A stretch of 56,538 bases of DNA from an uncultured Clostridia bacterium (GTDB lineage Bacteria > Bacillota > Clostridia > Oscillospirales > Ruminococcaceae): positions 1 through 56,538 of the forward strand of contig CALXAM010000004.1 in the NCBI GenBank assembly GCA_944386285.1, written 5' to 3'. The translations under genes and the position numbers were made by a program. The first letter of the stretch is position 1. Every line of letters begins with the position of its first letter. The notes beneath the pieces were generated by a model, which did no database searches, was not told the origin of the DNA, and saw only the letters and a list, made by a program, of their open reading frames with translations. Shown in pieces: positions 22,894-32,792 of this stretch.

Positions 22894-24387
22894 ATGAAGC
22901 AGATCATTTCTGTTTGCAATGAATCAGAGGGAACACAGTATCACGCACATTGGAATTGGCTGATTACCGCAGGCCGTGCACATGAAGGATTATACGCGCC
23001 ATGGCGGCAGCAGCTTCGTCAGGTTCAGCGTGAGATGGGGTTTTCCTATATTCGGTTTCACGGAATTTTTAACGATGAGATGATGGTCTATCGGGAAGAT
23101 GAAGCGGGCAATCCGCTGTATAACTGGCAGTACGTCGATGATTTGTTTGATTTCTTGCTGGAGATTGGATTGCGTCCGATTTTGGAACTTGGATTTACAC
23201 CGTCTGCCATGCGCACAGGTGAACAGACCATTTTCTGGTGGAAAGGGAATGTGACACCGCCCGATCATTCCAAATGGGAAGCGCTCGTCACTGCATTCAT
23301 CCGCCACTGCATTACGCGGTACGGACGGAGTGAAGTGAGAAAGTGGTATTTTGAGGTTTGGAATGAAGCCAATATCACACCGTTCTGGTCCGGTACCCAA
23401 GAGGATTATTTTGCGCTCTATGAAGTGACTGCACGCGCGATCAAACAAATTGATTCAAAACTGCGTGTCGGCGGACCGGCAACATCGAGTTCCGATACGG
23501 TTGAATGTCCGTGGATCAAGGAGTTTTTAGCGTTCTGTACGCAAAAGGAGCTTCCGGTTGACTTCGTTTCGACGCACCCGTATCCGAACTCCTATCCGCT
23601 TTATTCCTATGGCCGTCCGTGCTATAAGGATGAAAACGGTACATATGATTCGTTTGCTTGGCTCAATGATGCAATCCGTGAAACCCGCTATCGCGATGCG
23701 GAAATTCATATTACCGAATGGAATTCTTCGCCGAACTGTCGCGATCTGGTGCATGATACCGCGTTTATGGCGCCGTTTATTGTGCAGAACTTTGTCAAGA
23801 CGATCGGTATGGTGGATTCCCTCGGATTTTGGACATTTACCGATATTTTTGAAGAGGAGAGCCTTGGACAATCGGTCTTTCACGGCGGATTCGGCATGCT
23901 TACAGTGCAGGGACTTAAAAAACCGTCGTATCACGGATTCTGGTTTTTGTCACGGCTTGGCGACAGACTGATCGAACGCGGTGAAAACTATATTGTGACA
24001 CGGCGGGACGATCGGATTCAGGTGCTTTTATGGAATTACTGCCACTATAACGATATCTATGCAAACGGTGATCCGACGTGTATCACACCGCTGCATCGAG
24101 ACGCGGCGTTTTTAGAAAAAGATGCGATCGATCTGGAAATTCGTTTTACGAAGCAAGCGGAATCGATGCGCATGATTACATATCGGTTTGACAAGGAACA
24201 TGGTTCGGTCTATGACAGCTGGCTTCAAAACGGTGCGCCGGAGCCGCCGGACAGAGAAGAACTCTCGATCCTGCGCAGTAAAATGGAATTGGACGCACAG
24301 ATTTCGTTTGTGTCCACGTCGGATTCCATTCCGGTGCACATTGAGCCGCATGGCGTCACGTTATTGGAATTCACGCCGGTTTTATAA
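22894..24387 (+). CDS. xynB: GH39 beta-xylosidase
   Basis: A 497-residue glycosidase that releases xylose from the non-reducing end of xylo-oligosaccharides. It has no signal peptide and is therefore cytoplasmic. The acid/base is Glu158 in WNEAN and the nucleophile is Glu275 in ITEWN. These positions almost equal those of the characterised Thermoanaerobacterium GH39 enzyme, and the length (about 500) also fits. The ATG at 22894 follows GGAGAGGAG; nine upstream codons overlapping operator 3 are rejected. Three identical operators control the promoter region. The large secreted glycosidase follows 121 bases later with no terminator between, so the two are likely co-transcribed. Confidence 0.93.
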   Translation: MKQIISVCNESEGTQYHAHWNWLITAGRAHEGLYAPWRQQLRQVQREMGFSYIRFHGIFNDEMMVYREDEAGNPLYNWQYVDDLFDFLLEIGLRPILELGFTPSAMRTGEQTIFWWKGNVTPPDHSKWEALVTAFIRHCITRYGRSEVRKWYFEVWNEANITPFWSGTQEDYFALYEVTARAIKQIDSKLRVGGPATSSSDTVECPWIKEFLAFCTQKELPVDFVSTHPYPNSYPLYSYGRPCYKDENGTYDSFAWLNDAIRETRYRDAEIHITEWNSSPNCRDLVHDTAFMAPFIVQNFVKTIGMVDSLGFWTFTDIFEEESLGQSVFHGGFGMLTVQGLKKPSYHGFWFLSRLGDRLIERGENYIVTRRDDRIQVLLWNYCHYNDIYANGDPTCITPLHRDAAFLEKDAIDLEIRFTKQAESMRMITYRFDKEHGSVYDSWLQNGAPEPPDREELSILRSKMELDAQISFVSTSDSIPVHIEPHGVTLLEFTPVL

Positions 24388-24508
24388 ACTGATCGGCGCG
24401 GAGAATATCAAAAAGAGGAAAGGAGGATCTATTTGCACAGCTTCTTATAAGAGACGAATAGTCACTTGTTGACAGGATAAATGAGAAAAGGCAAGGAGGA
24501 AATCAGAA

Positions 24509-27500
24509 ATGCAGACAACAGAGAGAAAGACAGGAAAACGTGTGCTGGCAATGCTTCTGGCGGTGTTGTTCATCGTGACAATGCTTCCGGTTTCTGTTCT
24601 GGCACAAGGCACAGACGTGATCCGATTCGAAGCAGAGGACTGCGAACTGGGTGGCGGTGTTACGACAAATGGCAGTATTGTAGAAGGTATGCACAAAGCA
24701 GGGGCATATGTGCAGTTAAACGGTGTGGACGGTGGTGCAGAGGGCGGCGAGTACCTCTTGACAATCAATTACTCCACAGGAATGCCGGATGTCGTAAAAG
24801 CCCTGTATGTAAACGGGGAATATGTAAAAGATCTTGCGTTTTTACCGACCGATAACTGGCTGTGGAAAACGTATGGCAATCTTGAGGTGACGGTTACACT
24901 GAATCCCGGAGCGGAAAATACCATTCGGATTGACAACGGTGCAGAAGAAAACGCATATGGCTTGAATTTTGACTATTTTACGATTTCTCCGGTTAATAGC
25001 GGAGAAGACGGCAAACGTCTTGTGACCTATGAGGCGGAAAACGGTATGCTCGGCGGCGGTGCCAAAGTGAGCGGCAGCGCAGTCGGAGATATGCATCGAA
25101 TCGGTGCATATTGTGAGATCTCCGGTTTTGACGGCGGAAAAGACGGCGGCGAATGTGAATTGATCATTCGGTATGCTACAGAAAACGACGTGTCAAAACA
25201 GGTGCTGTATGTGAATGGTGTACGGCAGGTACTGGAATTTCCGTCCACTGGCGGATGGGATCGCTATGGGGAACTTAAAGTTCCTGTGACATTAAACGGT
25301 GGATACAACAATACCATTCGCATTCAGCGTGAGGACGGCGTAGACGAAAAAGAGACAGGAATCAATATTGATAAGTTTTCCGCATATGTAGTAGGAAAAA
25401 TCACAAACGGTGATGGCCCGCGTTATGAGGCAGAATATTGCGACCTTGGCCGAGGTGCACGGATTGCATCAGATGCACAGGCGTCCGAAGGCGCATATGT
25501 TGAGAATTTGTCTGCGAATGGTGCCTATATGACAGAGTCGCACGTAAACGGCTTAAGCGGCGGAATGGTTGGACTGACGATTCGGTATCGTGCACAAAGC
25601 AGTACGGTGAAATCGCTTTATGTCAATGGTGAAAAAGCGGCTGACCTTTCGTTTGATGCAACCGGTCAAACATACCGCACATTGACAACCAACGTTTTAC
25701 TGGCGGCAGGCAGTGACAATGTGCTTACAATCAAGAACGACGGGAATACAACGGATGTCCAAATTGACTGCTTTGATATCAGCGAGAGCAGACTGCTTGG
25801 TTTATGGAAATTGAATGAGAAATACGATCAAACAGCAGCAGATGCTTCAGGATTTGGACATGATGCAGCACTGTCAGGAGATGTGCATTTTAAACCTGCT
25901 CTGTTTGAAAACGGTCTTTCATTCAAAGGAACAAATGGATTCGTACAAATTCCGGCAGAATCGTCTGCGAATGGGACAGGATTTACTGTTTCCATGTGGG
26001 TAAAACCGGAATCGAACAAAGATCAGACCATCTTTTTAAAGACGATAAAAGGGAATTCGGACGCATATTCTCATATGATTCGAATTCGTGACGGTGTGTT
26101 CGAGGCACAGGTGTATGACGGCGATGATGTTGAGGCACCACAAGGAAAATTTGCAGCAGGAACAACAAAGGTTGAGCCGAATACCTGGTATTTTGTGACG
26201 ATGACACTCACCGATAACGGAGAGATGGCGCTTTACGTAAACGGAAATAAAGAAGCAAGTACCGCAATTAAAACGGCATGGAAAGAGGGAGACCTCTATC
26301 AGCTGGGCTGTGCTGCAAATCAAACATCCTATTTTGAAGGAATGATTGACGAACTTTCCATTTATGCGAATGAACTGAGCGAAGAGGAGATTCGTTCTCT
26401 GTGCAATACGTCTTTGAATGGAACGGCGGTTGATCTAAGCGAAGTATTTGACACAGCATATCAATTTGATGAAACATTCGCGGCAGAAAATCATGTCTAT
26501 GACGGTGCAAAATTTACTGTTTCCGATCAGGAGAACAATGCAGTATCCTGCAATGGACAGGAATTGACCGGCTTTGAAGGTGTGTACGATTCTCTGCGGA
26601 TTTTGGGTACAGGCGGCAGCGGAAAAGTAACCGTCAACTATGTTGACCGTACGGTGGATGAATACGATTTTACGTTAGATGAAACTGGAATTTCCAGTGC
26701 AAATATCGAAATTTCGTCCGAAAAAGTCGTCAAAAGCATTACGCTTCCCAAAGCATCTGAAGTAAAACTGCTGGCAATGACGCTTGTGAAAAATCAGTTT
26801 GCTGAGGTAAGCCGTGCGGAGCGGATTATGATCGAACGGGATACGCTTCCAATGGGTGCGTGGAACTATACATGGAAACGTCCGGATCATCCGCTGGGTG
26901 AAGAGATTGGCAACCGCGATCGCGCAAACGCCTATATTACAACAGAGCAATTCATGGGAATGGGACTGAATGCGCCGGTGTTCTTTGAGGAGCACAATAC
27001 TTATGACGAAGGACTGATGTCCGGTCCGATGGCAAATGCGCTTTGGGGCATTACAAAAGTTCCGATGTTTAACGGAATTATGCCGGGTCTTGGCGGAACG
27101 ATCATTGCAGACGGTCCGACAGAAGAACAATGGGAAAACGGATACTTAAAAGAGGATCAGAAACCACATACCGATACACTCTATTTTGCGACAATCGGTG
27201 ATGAGGAAGGGTACTCGGATGCCCTTGTAGACGGAATTTCCGAATGGTTTGATCTGACAAGAAACAAGTATCCGGATGTATTGGTCAGTACGAACCAATG
27301 GGGCTATCAGTGGTCGGAATCTCAGATGCGGCATTATATTCAAACGGCTCGCCCGGATTTCATTACATTTGATCATTATGCGTATGACAACGGTCCGGAT
27401 TGGAATGCAGCAGCACGGCTTTTGAGCAACACCGGATTTTATCGGACACTTGCAATGGAAGGCTGGGACGGCACCGGTCGAGAGCCGATTGCATTTGGAC

Positions 27501-29323
27501 AGCATGTCAATGCAGCGGAAATTGACGGCACCTACAGAACAGAATCGACAACAGCAGCAATGCCGTTCACAACCGTCGCAATGGGCGGAAAATGGCTCAA
27601 TTTGTTCACCTTCTATACACAGGGCGGTTATGACGGCGGTCATTTCTTTGATGAGGACGGAAATCCCACAAAGCTGTATGAATTTGGTGCGAATACTTTT
27701 ACACAGATCGGAAATCTGGAGCAGCACCTGCTTCATTTGAGAAGCTCGGGGATTGGCGTTGTTTCCGGTGAGCATATGGTAAATGGTGTTCCGCTGAAAA
27801 ATTCGATCAGTGCACCGCAGTATACACCGGCATTTACAGAGAACCCAACCTATTATATTGAGAATATCACAGCGAAAAACACAGGCGATACAAACGACGG
27901 ACTGCCGGGTGATGTACTGATTGGCTATTTTGATCCGATTCCGGAAGAAGAGCAGTTCTTCTCCTGTGAAAGTCCGAAATATTTTATGATTGTCAATTTG
28001 CTGACACAGGGTGCAGGCAATCGCGATTGGCAGTGGGCGATGGAAAACGGCACAAGTGAAGAAACTGCACAGGAAATCACGATTACGTTTTCGTTGCCGG
28101 ACGCTTCACTGGCAGACAATCTCTATAAAGTCAACCGGGATACCGGAAAGACTGAGAAAGTCGAACTTACACACGTAGAAGGCAATACATACACATACAC
28201 CATCACAATCGGCGGTGGTCAGGGCGACTTGTTCTTCTTTGAAGAAGAGGACGCAGTTCATACAGACGACGTTGTGATCACGACAGAAAAAACAGAGGCG
28301 CAGCGCGGCGAAGAAATTTCTCTTGATGCAAATGTCGATGTGAAATGGACCGTAAAAGGCGGTGTTTCGAACACAACGATCGATGAAAATGGTAAGCTTA
28401 CCATTTCTGAGAATGAAACGTCGACACAGCTTGTCGTAAAAGCCGTTTCTAAGGTGGATGGTACAAACTATGCAGAAACGATCATTAACGTGGACGCAGG
28501 TGTGGAAAGCGTAACCATCACGCCGAATGAAACAACGGTGACACGCGGAAAAGATTATCAGTTTAAGGCAACTGTAAACGGCGATGATCCGGTGAATACC
28601 GTTTTGTGGGAAGTTAAAGGCGGCACAGTCGGAACAACGATTACACCGAACGGTCTTTTGACTGTGGCAGAAGATGAAACAGCGGATACGCTGACTGTGA
28701 TTGCAAAATCTGCAGCCGACCCGACAAAAACGGCCTCTGCGGTGGTTCACCTTTCGGACGATACGTACTACGCGGTGACCATCGAGGAAACACCAAACGG
28801 TGTGATTACTGCGGATCGTTCCTCGGCAATGGAAGGCGAAACGGTAACGATTACCGTCACACCGGATGAGGGATATGCGCTCAAAGAAGGATCTCTGACG
28901 GTAAACGGTCAGCCAATTGTGGGAACCAGTTTTACCATGCTGGCAGAGGATGTTGTCATTTCGGCAGAATTTGAGCAGGTGGTAACGATTGATCGTTCTG
29001 TTCTTGAACATCTCATTGAACTGGCGCAGTCGACAGATCTGTCGAAATATACAGAACAAAGTGCAGCGGTGCTCAAAGAAGCGCTTGCAAAGGCAATCGA
29101 CGTGTACGACACAGAGACTGCATCGCAGGCCGAAATTGATGCGGCGGCAGAGGCACTCGAGCAGGCGCTCAACGATTTGGTACTGTTGGATGAAGACACA
29201 GAGGATCCGGATGAATCGCAGGTGCCGGATACGTCGGATACAGTTCCGTTCACTGCACCGCTTGCAGCATGCTTGCTGACTGCAGGAGCAGCATATTTCA
29301 TTCGTAAACGAGTAAGAAGATAA
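24509..29323 (+). CDS. Multi-modular cell-wall glycosidase with three CBM35-like modules, LamG, Ig-like and FIVAR domains
   Basis: A 1604-residue secreted protein. A signal peptide (about 1-34) is followed by three CBM35/CBM6-like modules starting near residues 38, 172 and 304, each opening with EAE. A LamG/concanavalin-type module (about 430-635) and a linker follow. The putative catalytic barrel (about 770-1115) has TIGDEEG and TFDHYAYD, whose acidic residues are candidate catalytic groups. A beta-sandwich, two Ig-like domains (about 1250-1415), an InlB-like repeat (about 1420-1490) and one FIVAR unit come next. The tail is PDTSD, a membrane segment and RKRVRR. It probably binds and cuts plant polysaccharide outside the cell, together with the GH39 enzyme. 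I could not place the barrel in a named GH family. AAGGAGG precedes the ATG. Confidence 0.85.
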   Translation: MQTTERKTGKRVLAMLLAVLFIVTMLPVSVLAQGTDVIRFEAEDCELGGGVTTNGSIVEGMHKAGAYVQLNGVDGGAEGGEYLLTINYSTGMPDVVKALYVNGEYVKDLAFLPTDNWLWKTYGNLEVTVTLNPGAENTIRIDNGAEENAYGLNFDYFTISPVNSGEDGKRLVTYEAENGMLGGGAKVSGSAVGDMHRIGAYCEISGFDGGKDGGECELIIRYATENDVSKQVLYVNGVRQVLEFPSTGGWDRYGELKVPVTLNGGYNNTIRIQREDGVDEKETGINIDKFSAYVVGKITNGDGPRYEAEYCDLGRGARIASDAQASEGAYVENLSANGAYMTESHVNGLSGGMVGLTIRYRAQSSTVKSLYVNGEKAADLSFDATGQTYRTLTTNVLLAAGSDNVLTIKNDGNTTDVQIDCFDISESRLLGLWKLNEKYDQTAADASGFGHDAALSGDVHFKPALFENGLSFKGTNGFVQIPAESSANGTGFTVSMWVKPESNKDQTIFLKTIKGNSDAYSHMIRIRDGVFEAQVYDGDDVEAPQGKFAAGTTKVEPNTWYFVTMTLTDNGEMALYVNGNKEASTAIKTAWKEGDLYQLGCAANQTSYFEGMIDELSIYANELSEEEIRSLCNTSLNGTAVDLSEVFDTAYQFDETFAAENHVYDGAKFTVSDQENNAVSCNGQELTGFEGVYDSLRILGTGGSGKVTVNYVDRTVDEYDFTLDETGISSANIEISSEKVVKSITLPKASEVKLLAMTLVKNQFAEVSRAERIMIERDTLPMGAWNYTWKRPDHPLGEEIGNRDRANAYITTEQFMGMGLNAPVFFEEHNTYDEGLMSGPMANALWGITKVPMFNGIMPGLGGTIIADGPTEEQWENGYLKEDQKPHTDTLYFATIGDEEGYSDALVDGISEWFDLTRNKYPDVLVSTNQWGYQWSESQMRHYIQTARPDFITFDHYAYDNGPDWNAAARLLSNTGFYRTLAMEGWDGTGREPIAFGQHVNAAEIDGTYRTESTTAAMPFTTVAMGGKWLNLFTFYTQGGYDGGHFFDEDGNPTKLYEFGANTFTQIGNLEQHLLHLRSSGIGVVSGEHMVNGVPLKNSISAPQYTPAFTENPTYYIENITAKNTGDTNDGLPGDVLIGYFDPIPEEEQFFSCESPKYFMIVNLLTQGAGNRDWQWAMENGTSEETAQEITITFSLPDASLADNLYKVNRDTGKTEKVELTHVEGNTYTYTITIGGGQGDLFFFEEEDAVHTDDVVITTEKTEAQRGEEISLDANVDVKWTVKGGVSNTTIDENGKLTISENETSTQLVVKAVSKVDGTNYAETIINVDAGVESVTITPNETTVTRGKDYQFKATVNGDDPVNTVLWEVKGGTVGTTITPNGLLTVAEDETADTLTVIAKSAADPTKTASAVVHLSDDTYYAVTIEETPNGVITADRSSAMEGETVTITVTPDEGYALKEGSLTVNGQPIVGTSFTMLAEDVVISAEFEQVVTIDRSVLEHLIELAQSTDLSKYTEQSAAVLKEALAKAIDVYDTETASQAEIDAAAEALEQALNDLVLLDEDTEDPDESQVPDTSDTVPFTAPLAACLLTAGAAYFIRKRVRR

Positions 29324-29351
29324 GCTTCTTTTCATTCTCTTCCTTAATAAA

Positions 29352-29393
29352 GACAAAGCCGGCAGGGAAATTCCTGCCGGCTTTGTCTTTTTA
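29352..29393. terminator. Bidirectional terminator after the large glycosidase
   Basis: Arms 29352-29366 and 29373-29387 make a 15-bp GC-rich stem with T-rich flanks on both strands. It also ends the converging response-regulator transcript. Confidence 0.85.
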
Positions 29394-29405
29394 TAATGGA
29401 GTGGA

Positions 29406-29869
29406 TTATACTCGCTTTTTATAAAGCGCCGCAATGACAATACCAATCAGTAAAACAATTCCGCTTAGGATGATGAGCAGTAGGACAGATAATCCTTTAG
29501 ATAGGTGTTGTCCTGAATGATGTTATTCAGACTCAGCTTATCGAGTCCGTAATAGCTTTTTGTACTGTCATAGTGGTCAAACTCGATTTTAAAGCTGTAA
29601 CGATCATTGCCGTAGCTTGCCACCTGCGTTAACGAAGTGTTTCCTTTTGCGCGGATCCCGACGTTTTTATACGACTCGTTGTCGATGACCACGGTGCAGA
29701 TCGTGTATTCCTCATTGGTGCAGGTATCTAAAAAGCCATCCCAGTCATCCATGACAATATCAATCGTATGAACCGCAGAGGTGTCGATGACGCCCAGCAG
29801 AAATAACAGCAGTGCAGTAATGGCGATCATTGCAGTGATCACAAACTTTTTTTGAAGCGTGCGGATCAT
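29406..29869 (-). pseudogene. Deletion remnant: sensor-kinase-like N-terminus joined to CotH-family fragment and out-of-frame membrane tail
   Basis: The frame starting at 29869 (ATGA overlap with the response regulator) begins with MIRTLQKKFVITAM and one hydrophobic segment, like the first helix of a sensor histidine kinase. It passes directly into VHTIDIVMDDWDGF, NVGIRAKGN, RYSFKIEFD and YYGLDKLSLNN, the N-terminal motifs of CotH-family kinases (usually 400-600 residues). It stops at 29465 after YLSY. In another frame the bases 29482-29406 encode a hydrophobic C-terminal segment ending YKKRV and a stop, as expected for the tail of a membrane-anchored CotH protein. So two internal deletions probably fused three pieces: kinase start, CotH start and CotH end. 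The 134-residue product lacks the CotH active-site region. Confidence 0.7.
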
Positions 29870-30540
29870 GGTAAAACCTCCAGCGTATAGCCAACGTTTC
29901 GTTTGGCGGTAATCACCACGTTGGCGTTGAGCGCCGTCAAGCGTTTGCGCAGATAGGAGATATAGACCCAAACGGTGTCGATTTCCGCTTCGGTATCATA
30001 GCCCCAGACTTTTACAAGCAGATCCTCGGTTGACAGATAGATGCCCTGATTGCGCATCAAAAGCTCCATGAGCTGATATTCAAGCTTTGGCAGAACGAAA
30101 GACTGTCCGCCGCCCGACAGTGTACAGCTTTGCTGATTCAATGTGATGTTGCCGCAGGTGAGTACGGTTGGGGTAAACGATTCGTTGCGGCGGAGCATCG
30201 CACGCAGCCGCGCCAAAAACAGATTCATCGAAAACGGTTTCGGTAAATAATCATCTGCGCCCTGATTTAACCCCTCGATCTGGTCTTCTACCTCGGCTTT
30301 GGCGGTTAACAGCAGAATCGGTGTCGTGCATCCTGCGCTGCGCAGCGCTTTGAGTACCGCAAGACCGCTCATTTTCGGCATCATGATATCCAAAATAATC
30401 CCGTCATACTTCCCTAACTGCGCATAGGCGAGCGCTTCCTCACCGTCATACACCGCGTCAACGATATAGTTATGATACGTCAGAATATCCACAACCGCTT
30501 CGGACATGGCGCGCTCGTCCTCCGCATACAAAAGCTTCAT
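29866..30540 (-). CDS. OmpR/PhoB family response regulator, orphan
   Basis: A 224-residue two-component regulator. The receiver domain has Glu7-Asp8, phospho-acceptor Asp51 in LDIMMPKMSG and a Lys near 101 in LLTAKAE. The C-terminal winged helix (about 125-222) ends with the VWVYISYLRKRL and VGYTLE pattern of the OmpR class. Its stop overlaps the start of the next frame, the arrangement normally seen with a histidine kinase gene. Only the first helix of such a kinase appears to remain, so the regulator has no visible partner. A -10 TATAAT lies at 30603-30598 on the minus strand, but its -35 is poor. Confidence 0.92.
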   Translation of the reverse strand: MKLLYAEDERAMSEAVVDILTYHNYIVDAVYDGEEALAYAQLGKYDGIILDIMMPKMSGLAVLKALRSAGCTTPILLLTAKAEVEDQIEGLNQGADDYLPKPFSMNLFLARLRAMLRRNESFTPTVLTCGNITLNQQSCTLSGGGQSFVLPKLEYQLMELLMRNQGIYLSTEDLLVKVWGYDTEAEIDTVWVYISYLRKRLTALNANVVITAKRNVGYTLEVLP

Positions 30541-30690
30541 AAAAACCCCTCCTCATTGCAATGATCGCACAGAAACCTTTGAATCACCTTAGAACCGATT
30601 ATACCGCACATGCGCGTGTCAAATCTATGAAAAATGTGCCGGTGTGTCCGCCTTCCTTCTTTAAAAAATGGCAGACCTACGAATACAGAC

Positions 30691-30730
30691 AAAAAAATAC
30701 GCCTTGGAACAATTCCAAAGCGTATTTTTT
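30691..30730 (-). terminator. Terminator of the V-ATPase operon
   Basis: Arms 30692-30709 and 30713-30730 form a long stem with one mismatch, with A/T runs on both ends. It lies 20 bases after the atpD stop on the minus strand. Confidence 0.8.
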
Positions 30731-30750
30731 AACATTCATATTACGAATTG

Positions 30751-31389
30751 TTATGAATTTTGCGCGGCTTCTGCTGCCTGTTTGTCTTTCGTATGACGAA
30801 TGACCTTTAAGCGGGAGAATTCCTCGCGTTCTTTTTCCTCCAGCGCGTTCGTAATAAACCGAACGGTTTCTTCGAAGCGGGGGATATTGATATTTTTCAG
30901 CGCGTTTGCACGGCGCTGTGTTGTTTTGATCGCATTTGCCAAACGGTAGACGCTGTTTTCTACCTCAGCCAGCACCACGGTCAGTTCCTTTGCGCGGTTG
31001 AAGCTCATGTACGCCACGTCAAACTGGGAGTTTGAGCTTAATAAGCCGTACTGGCTCTGCTTAAGTGTTGAGGAATAGCTGACCTGCGGGATATCCACGC
31101 CCATGACACTGCGGTAGGTGATGTGAATGCCGTTTTCAATGCCGGTTCCCTGTGAAAGCTCCTCGATGACACCGAGTGTGATGTTCGCGCGCTGCAATGC
31201 AGCATAGGCGTCACTATATGTTTTCTCGATCTCGCCGTGCAGCGATTTCGCCTGTTCCACCAAAAGCATCATCTCACGAATGAGAATGTTGCGTTTGCGG
31301 TCAAGCAGATCGTAGCCGAGTTTTGCAAGGGATAACGATTTTTTCGTTGCGATCAAATTGCCCTTGGTAGGGAATACGGTCGTAGCCAT
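30751..31389 (-). CDS. atpD: V-type ATP synthase subunit D
   Basis: A 212-residue subunit that forms the central rotor shaft. It is a long antiparallel helical hairpin opening with PTKGNLIATKKSLSLAKLGYDLLDRKR, family-typical when shown in parts (PTKGNL and LLDRKRNIL), and ending in a charged tail. It is the last gene of the operon; its ATG shares one base with the stop of atpB. The length matches the archaeal and clostridial family. Confidence 0.95.
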   Translation of the reverse strand: MATTVFPTKGNLIATKKSLSLAKLGYDLLDRKRNILIREMMLLVEQAKSLHGEIEKTYSDAYAALQRANITLGVIEELSQGTGIENGIHITYRSVMGVDIPQVSYSSTLKQSQYGLLSSNSQFDVAYMSFNRAKELTVVLAEVENSVYRLANAIKTTQRRANALKNINIPRFEETVRFITNALEEKEREEFSRLKVIRHTKDKQAAEAAQNS

Positions 31390-32792
31390 CAGCGATCACT
31401 CCTAAAGCGCTTTGCACGGTCAGGATTGTAGTTTTTCTCGACGAGCGAAGCGTCCATACGGGACAGCTCACTGCGCGGAAGAAGCGAGAGAAGATCCCAG
31501 CCAAGTTCCAGTGTATCCTGAATGGTGCGGTTCTCACGCGAATCCTGGGAGATAAAGTGCTGTTCAAATTCACGTCCGAATACAAGGTATGCCTTATCGC
31601 TTGCGGACAGCTCTTCTTCACCGATGACGCTGCCGAGTGCACGCGCATCCTGCACACGCGCATACGAAGCAAACAGCTGGTTTGCCACATCCGCGTGGTC
31701 GGCACGTGTAAAGCCTTCACCGATGCCGTCCTTCATCAGACGCGACAGCGACGGAAGCACGGAAACCGGCGGATAAATGCCGCGCTGGTCAAGCGCACGG
31801 TCCAATACGATCTGACCCTCGGTGATGTAACCGGTCAAGTCCGGAACCGGGTGGGTAATATCGTCGTTCGGCATCGTCAGAATCGGGATCTGTGTGACCG
31901 AGCCTGTGCCGCCTTTTACAATGCCGGCACGTTCGTACATCGAAGCCAGGTCTGAGTAAAGATAGCCCGGGTAACCTTTTCTGCCCGGAATCTCGCCTTT
32001 GGAGGACGAGAATTCACGCAGTGCCTCTGCATAGGAGGTCATATCGGTCATGATAACCAGAATGTTCATGCCGTGCTCGTATGCGAGATATTCTGCGGCG
32101 GTCAATGCGCAGCGCGGCGCAAGGATACGCTCGATGATCGGGTCGTTTGCGAGGTTTAAGAACATGACAACGTTCTCAAGAACGCCGGACTCCTCAAACA
32201 CACGTTTGAAGTAGTCTGCGACGTCGTTGTTAACGCCCATTGCAGCAAAGACGATTGCGAATTTTTCGTTGGAATCGTCACTTAACTGCGACTGGCAAAC
32301 AAGCTGTGCCGCCAGTTTGTTGTGGCTCATACCGGAGCCGGAGAAGATCGGCAGTTTCTGACCGCGGATCAATGTCATCAATCCATCGATCGAAGAAATA
32401 CCAGTACGGATATAGTTTCGCGGATATTCACGCGCAACCGGATTTAACGGTTTGCCGTTGATGTCGCGGTAGTCTGCGCCATACACCTCGCCCAATCCGT
32501 CGATCGGTTTGCCGGCGCCCGAGAAGATACGGCCGAGCATCTCCGTAGAGAGTGCAAGTTCCATCGGTTTGCCGGTCAGGCGGGTTCTGGTGTTTGTCAA
32601 AGAAAGGCCGTTTGTGCCCTCGAACACCTGCACGACAACGCGGTCGCCTTCGATCTGTACGATACGGCCGGTACGGGTGGTACCGTTTTCTAAGATCAGT
32701 TCGACGACTTCGTCGTAGCTTGCGCCGGTGACATGGTCAAGCACAACGAGCGGTCCGTTGATGCTTGAAAGTCCTGTAATCTGGATACTCAC
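31389..32792 (-). CDS. atpB: V-type ATP synthase subunit B
   Basis: A 467-residue non-catalytic hexamer subunit. It shares the RecA-like fold with subunit A but has [10 protein letters not shown] where subunit A has the Walker A loop, as is normal for [14 protein letters not shown] and [13 protein letters not shown], family signatures, are present. It overlaps atpA by 4 bases (ATGA), so the two subunits are translationally coupled, in keeping with the A3B3 stoichiometry. Confidence 0.97.
   Translation of the reverse strand: MSIQITGLSSINGPLVVLDHVTGASYDEVVELILENGTTRTGRIVQIEGDRVVVQVFEGTNGLSLTNTRTRLTGKPMELALSTEMLGRIFSGAGKPIDGLGEVYGADYRDINGKPLNPVAREYPRNYIRTGISSIDGLMTLIRGQKLPIFSGSGMSHNKLAAQLVCQSQLSDDSNEKFAIVFAAMGVNNDVADYFKRVFEESGVLENVVMFLNLANDPIIERILAPRCALTAAEYLAYEHGMNILVIMTDMTSYAEALREFSSSKGEIPGRKGYPGYLYSDLASMYERAGIVKGGTGSVTQIPILTMPNDDITHPVPDLTGYITEGQIVLDRALDQRGIYPPVSVLPSLSRLMKDGIGEGFTRADHADVANQLFASYARVQDARALGSVIGEEELSASDKAYLVFGREFEQHFISQDSRENRTIQDTLELGWDLLSLLPRSELSRMDASLVEKNYNPDRAKRFRSDR

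Noticed and set aside
22731..22922. 63-codon frame in the GH39 leader
   Set aside because: It runs through the attenuator hairpin and operators, lacks a ribosome site and is Arg/Lys-rich noise.
24388..24508. Tiny frame after a strong ribosome site between GH39 and the large glycosidase
   Set aside because: AAAGGAGG is followed by only a few codons starting with TTG; too short to support as a gene.
28106..29446. 446-codon frame on the minus strand
   Set aside because: It is antisense to the Ig/FIVAR end of the surface glycosidase, rich in Cys/Arg/His, without domain pattern or ribosome site, and caused by the repeat-biased codon use of the real gene.
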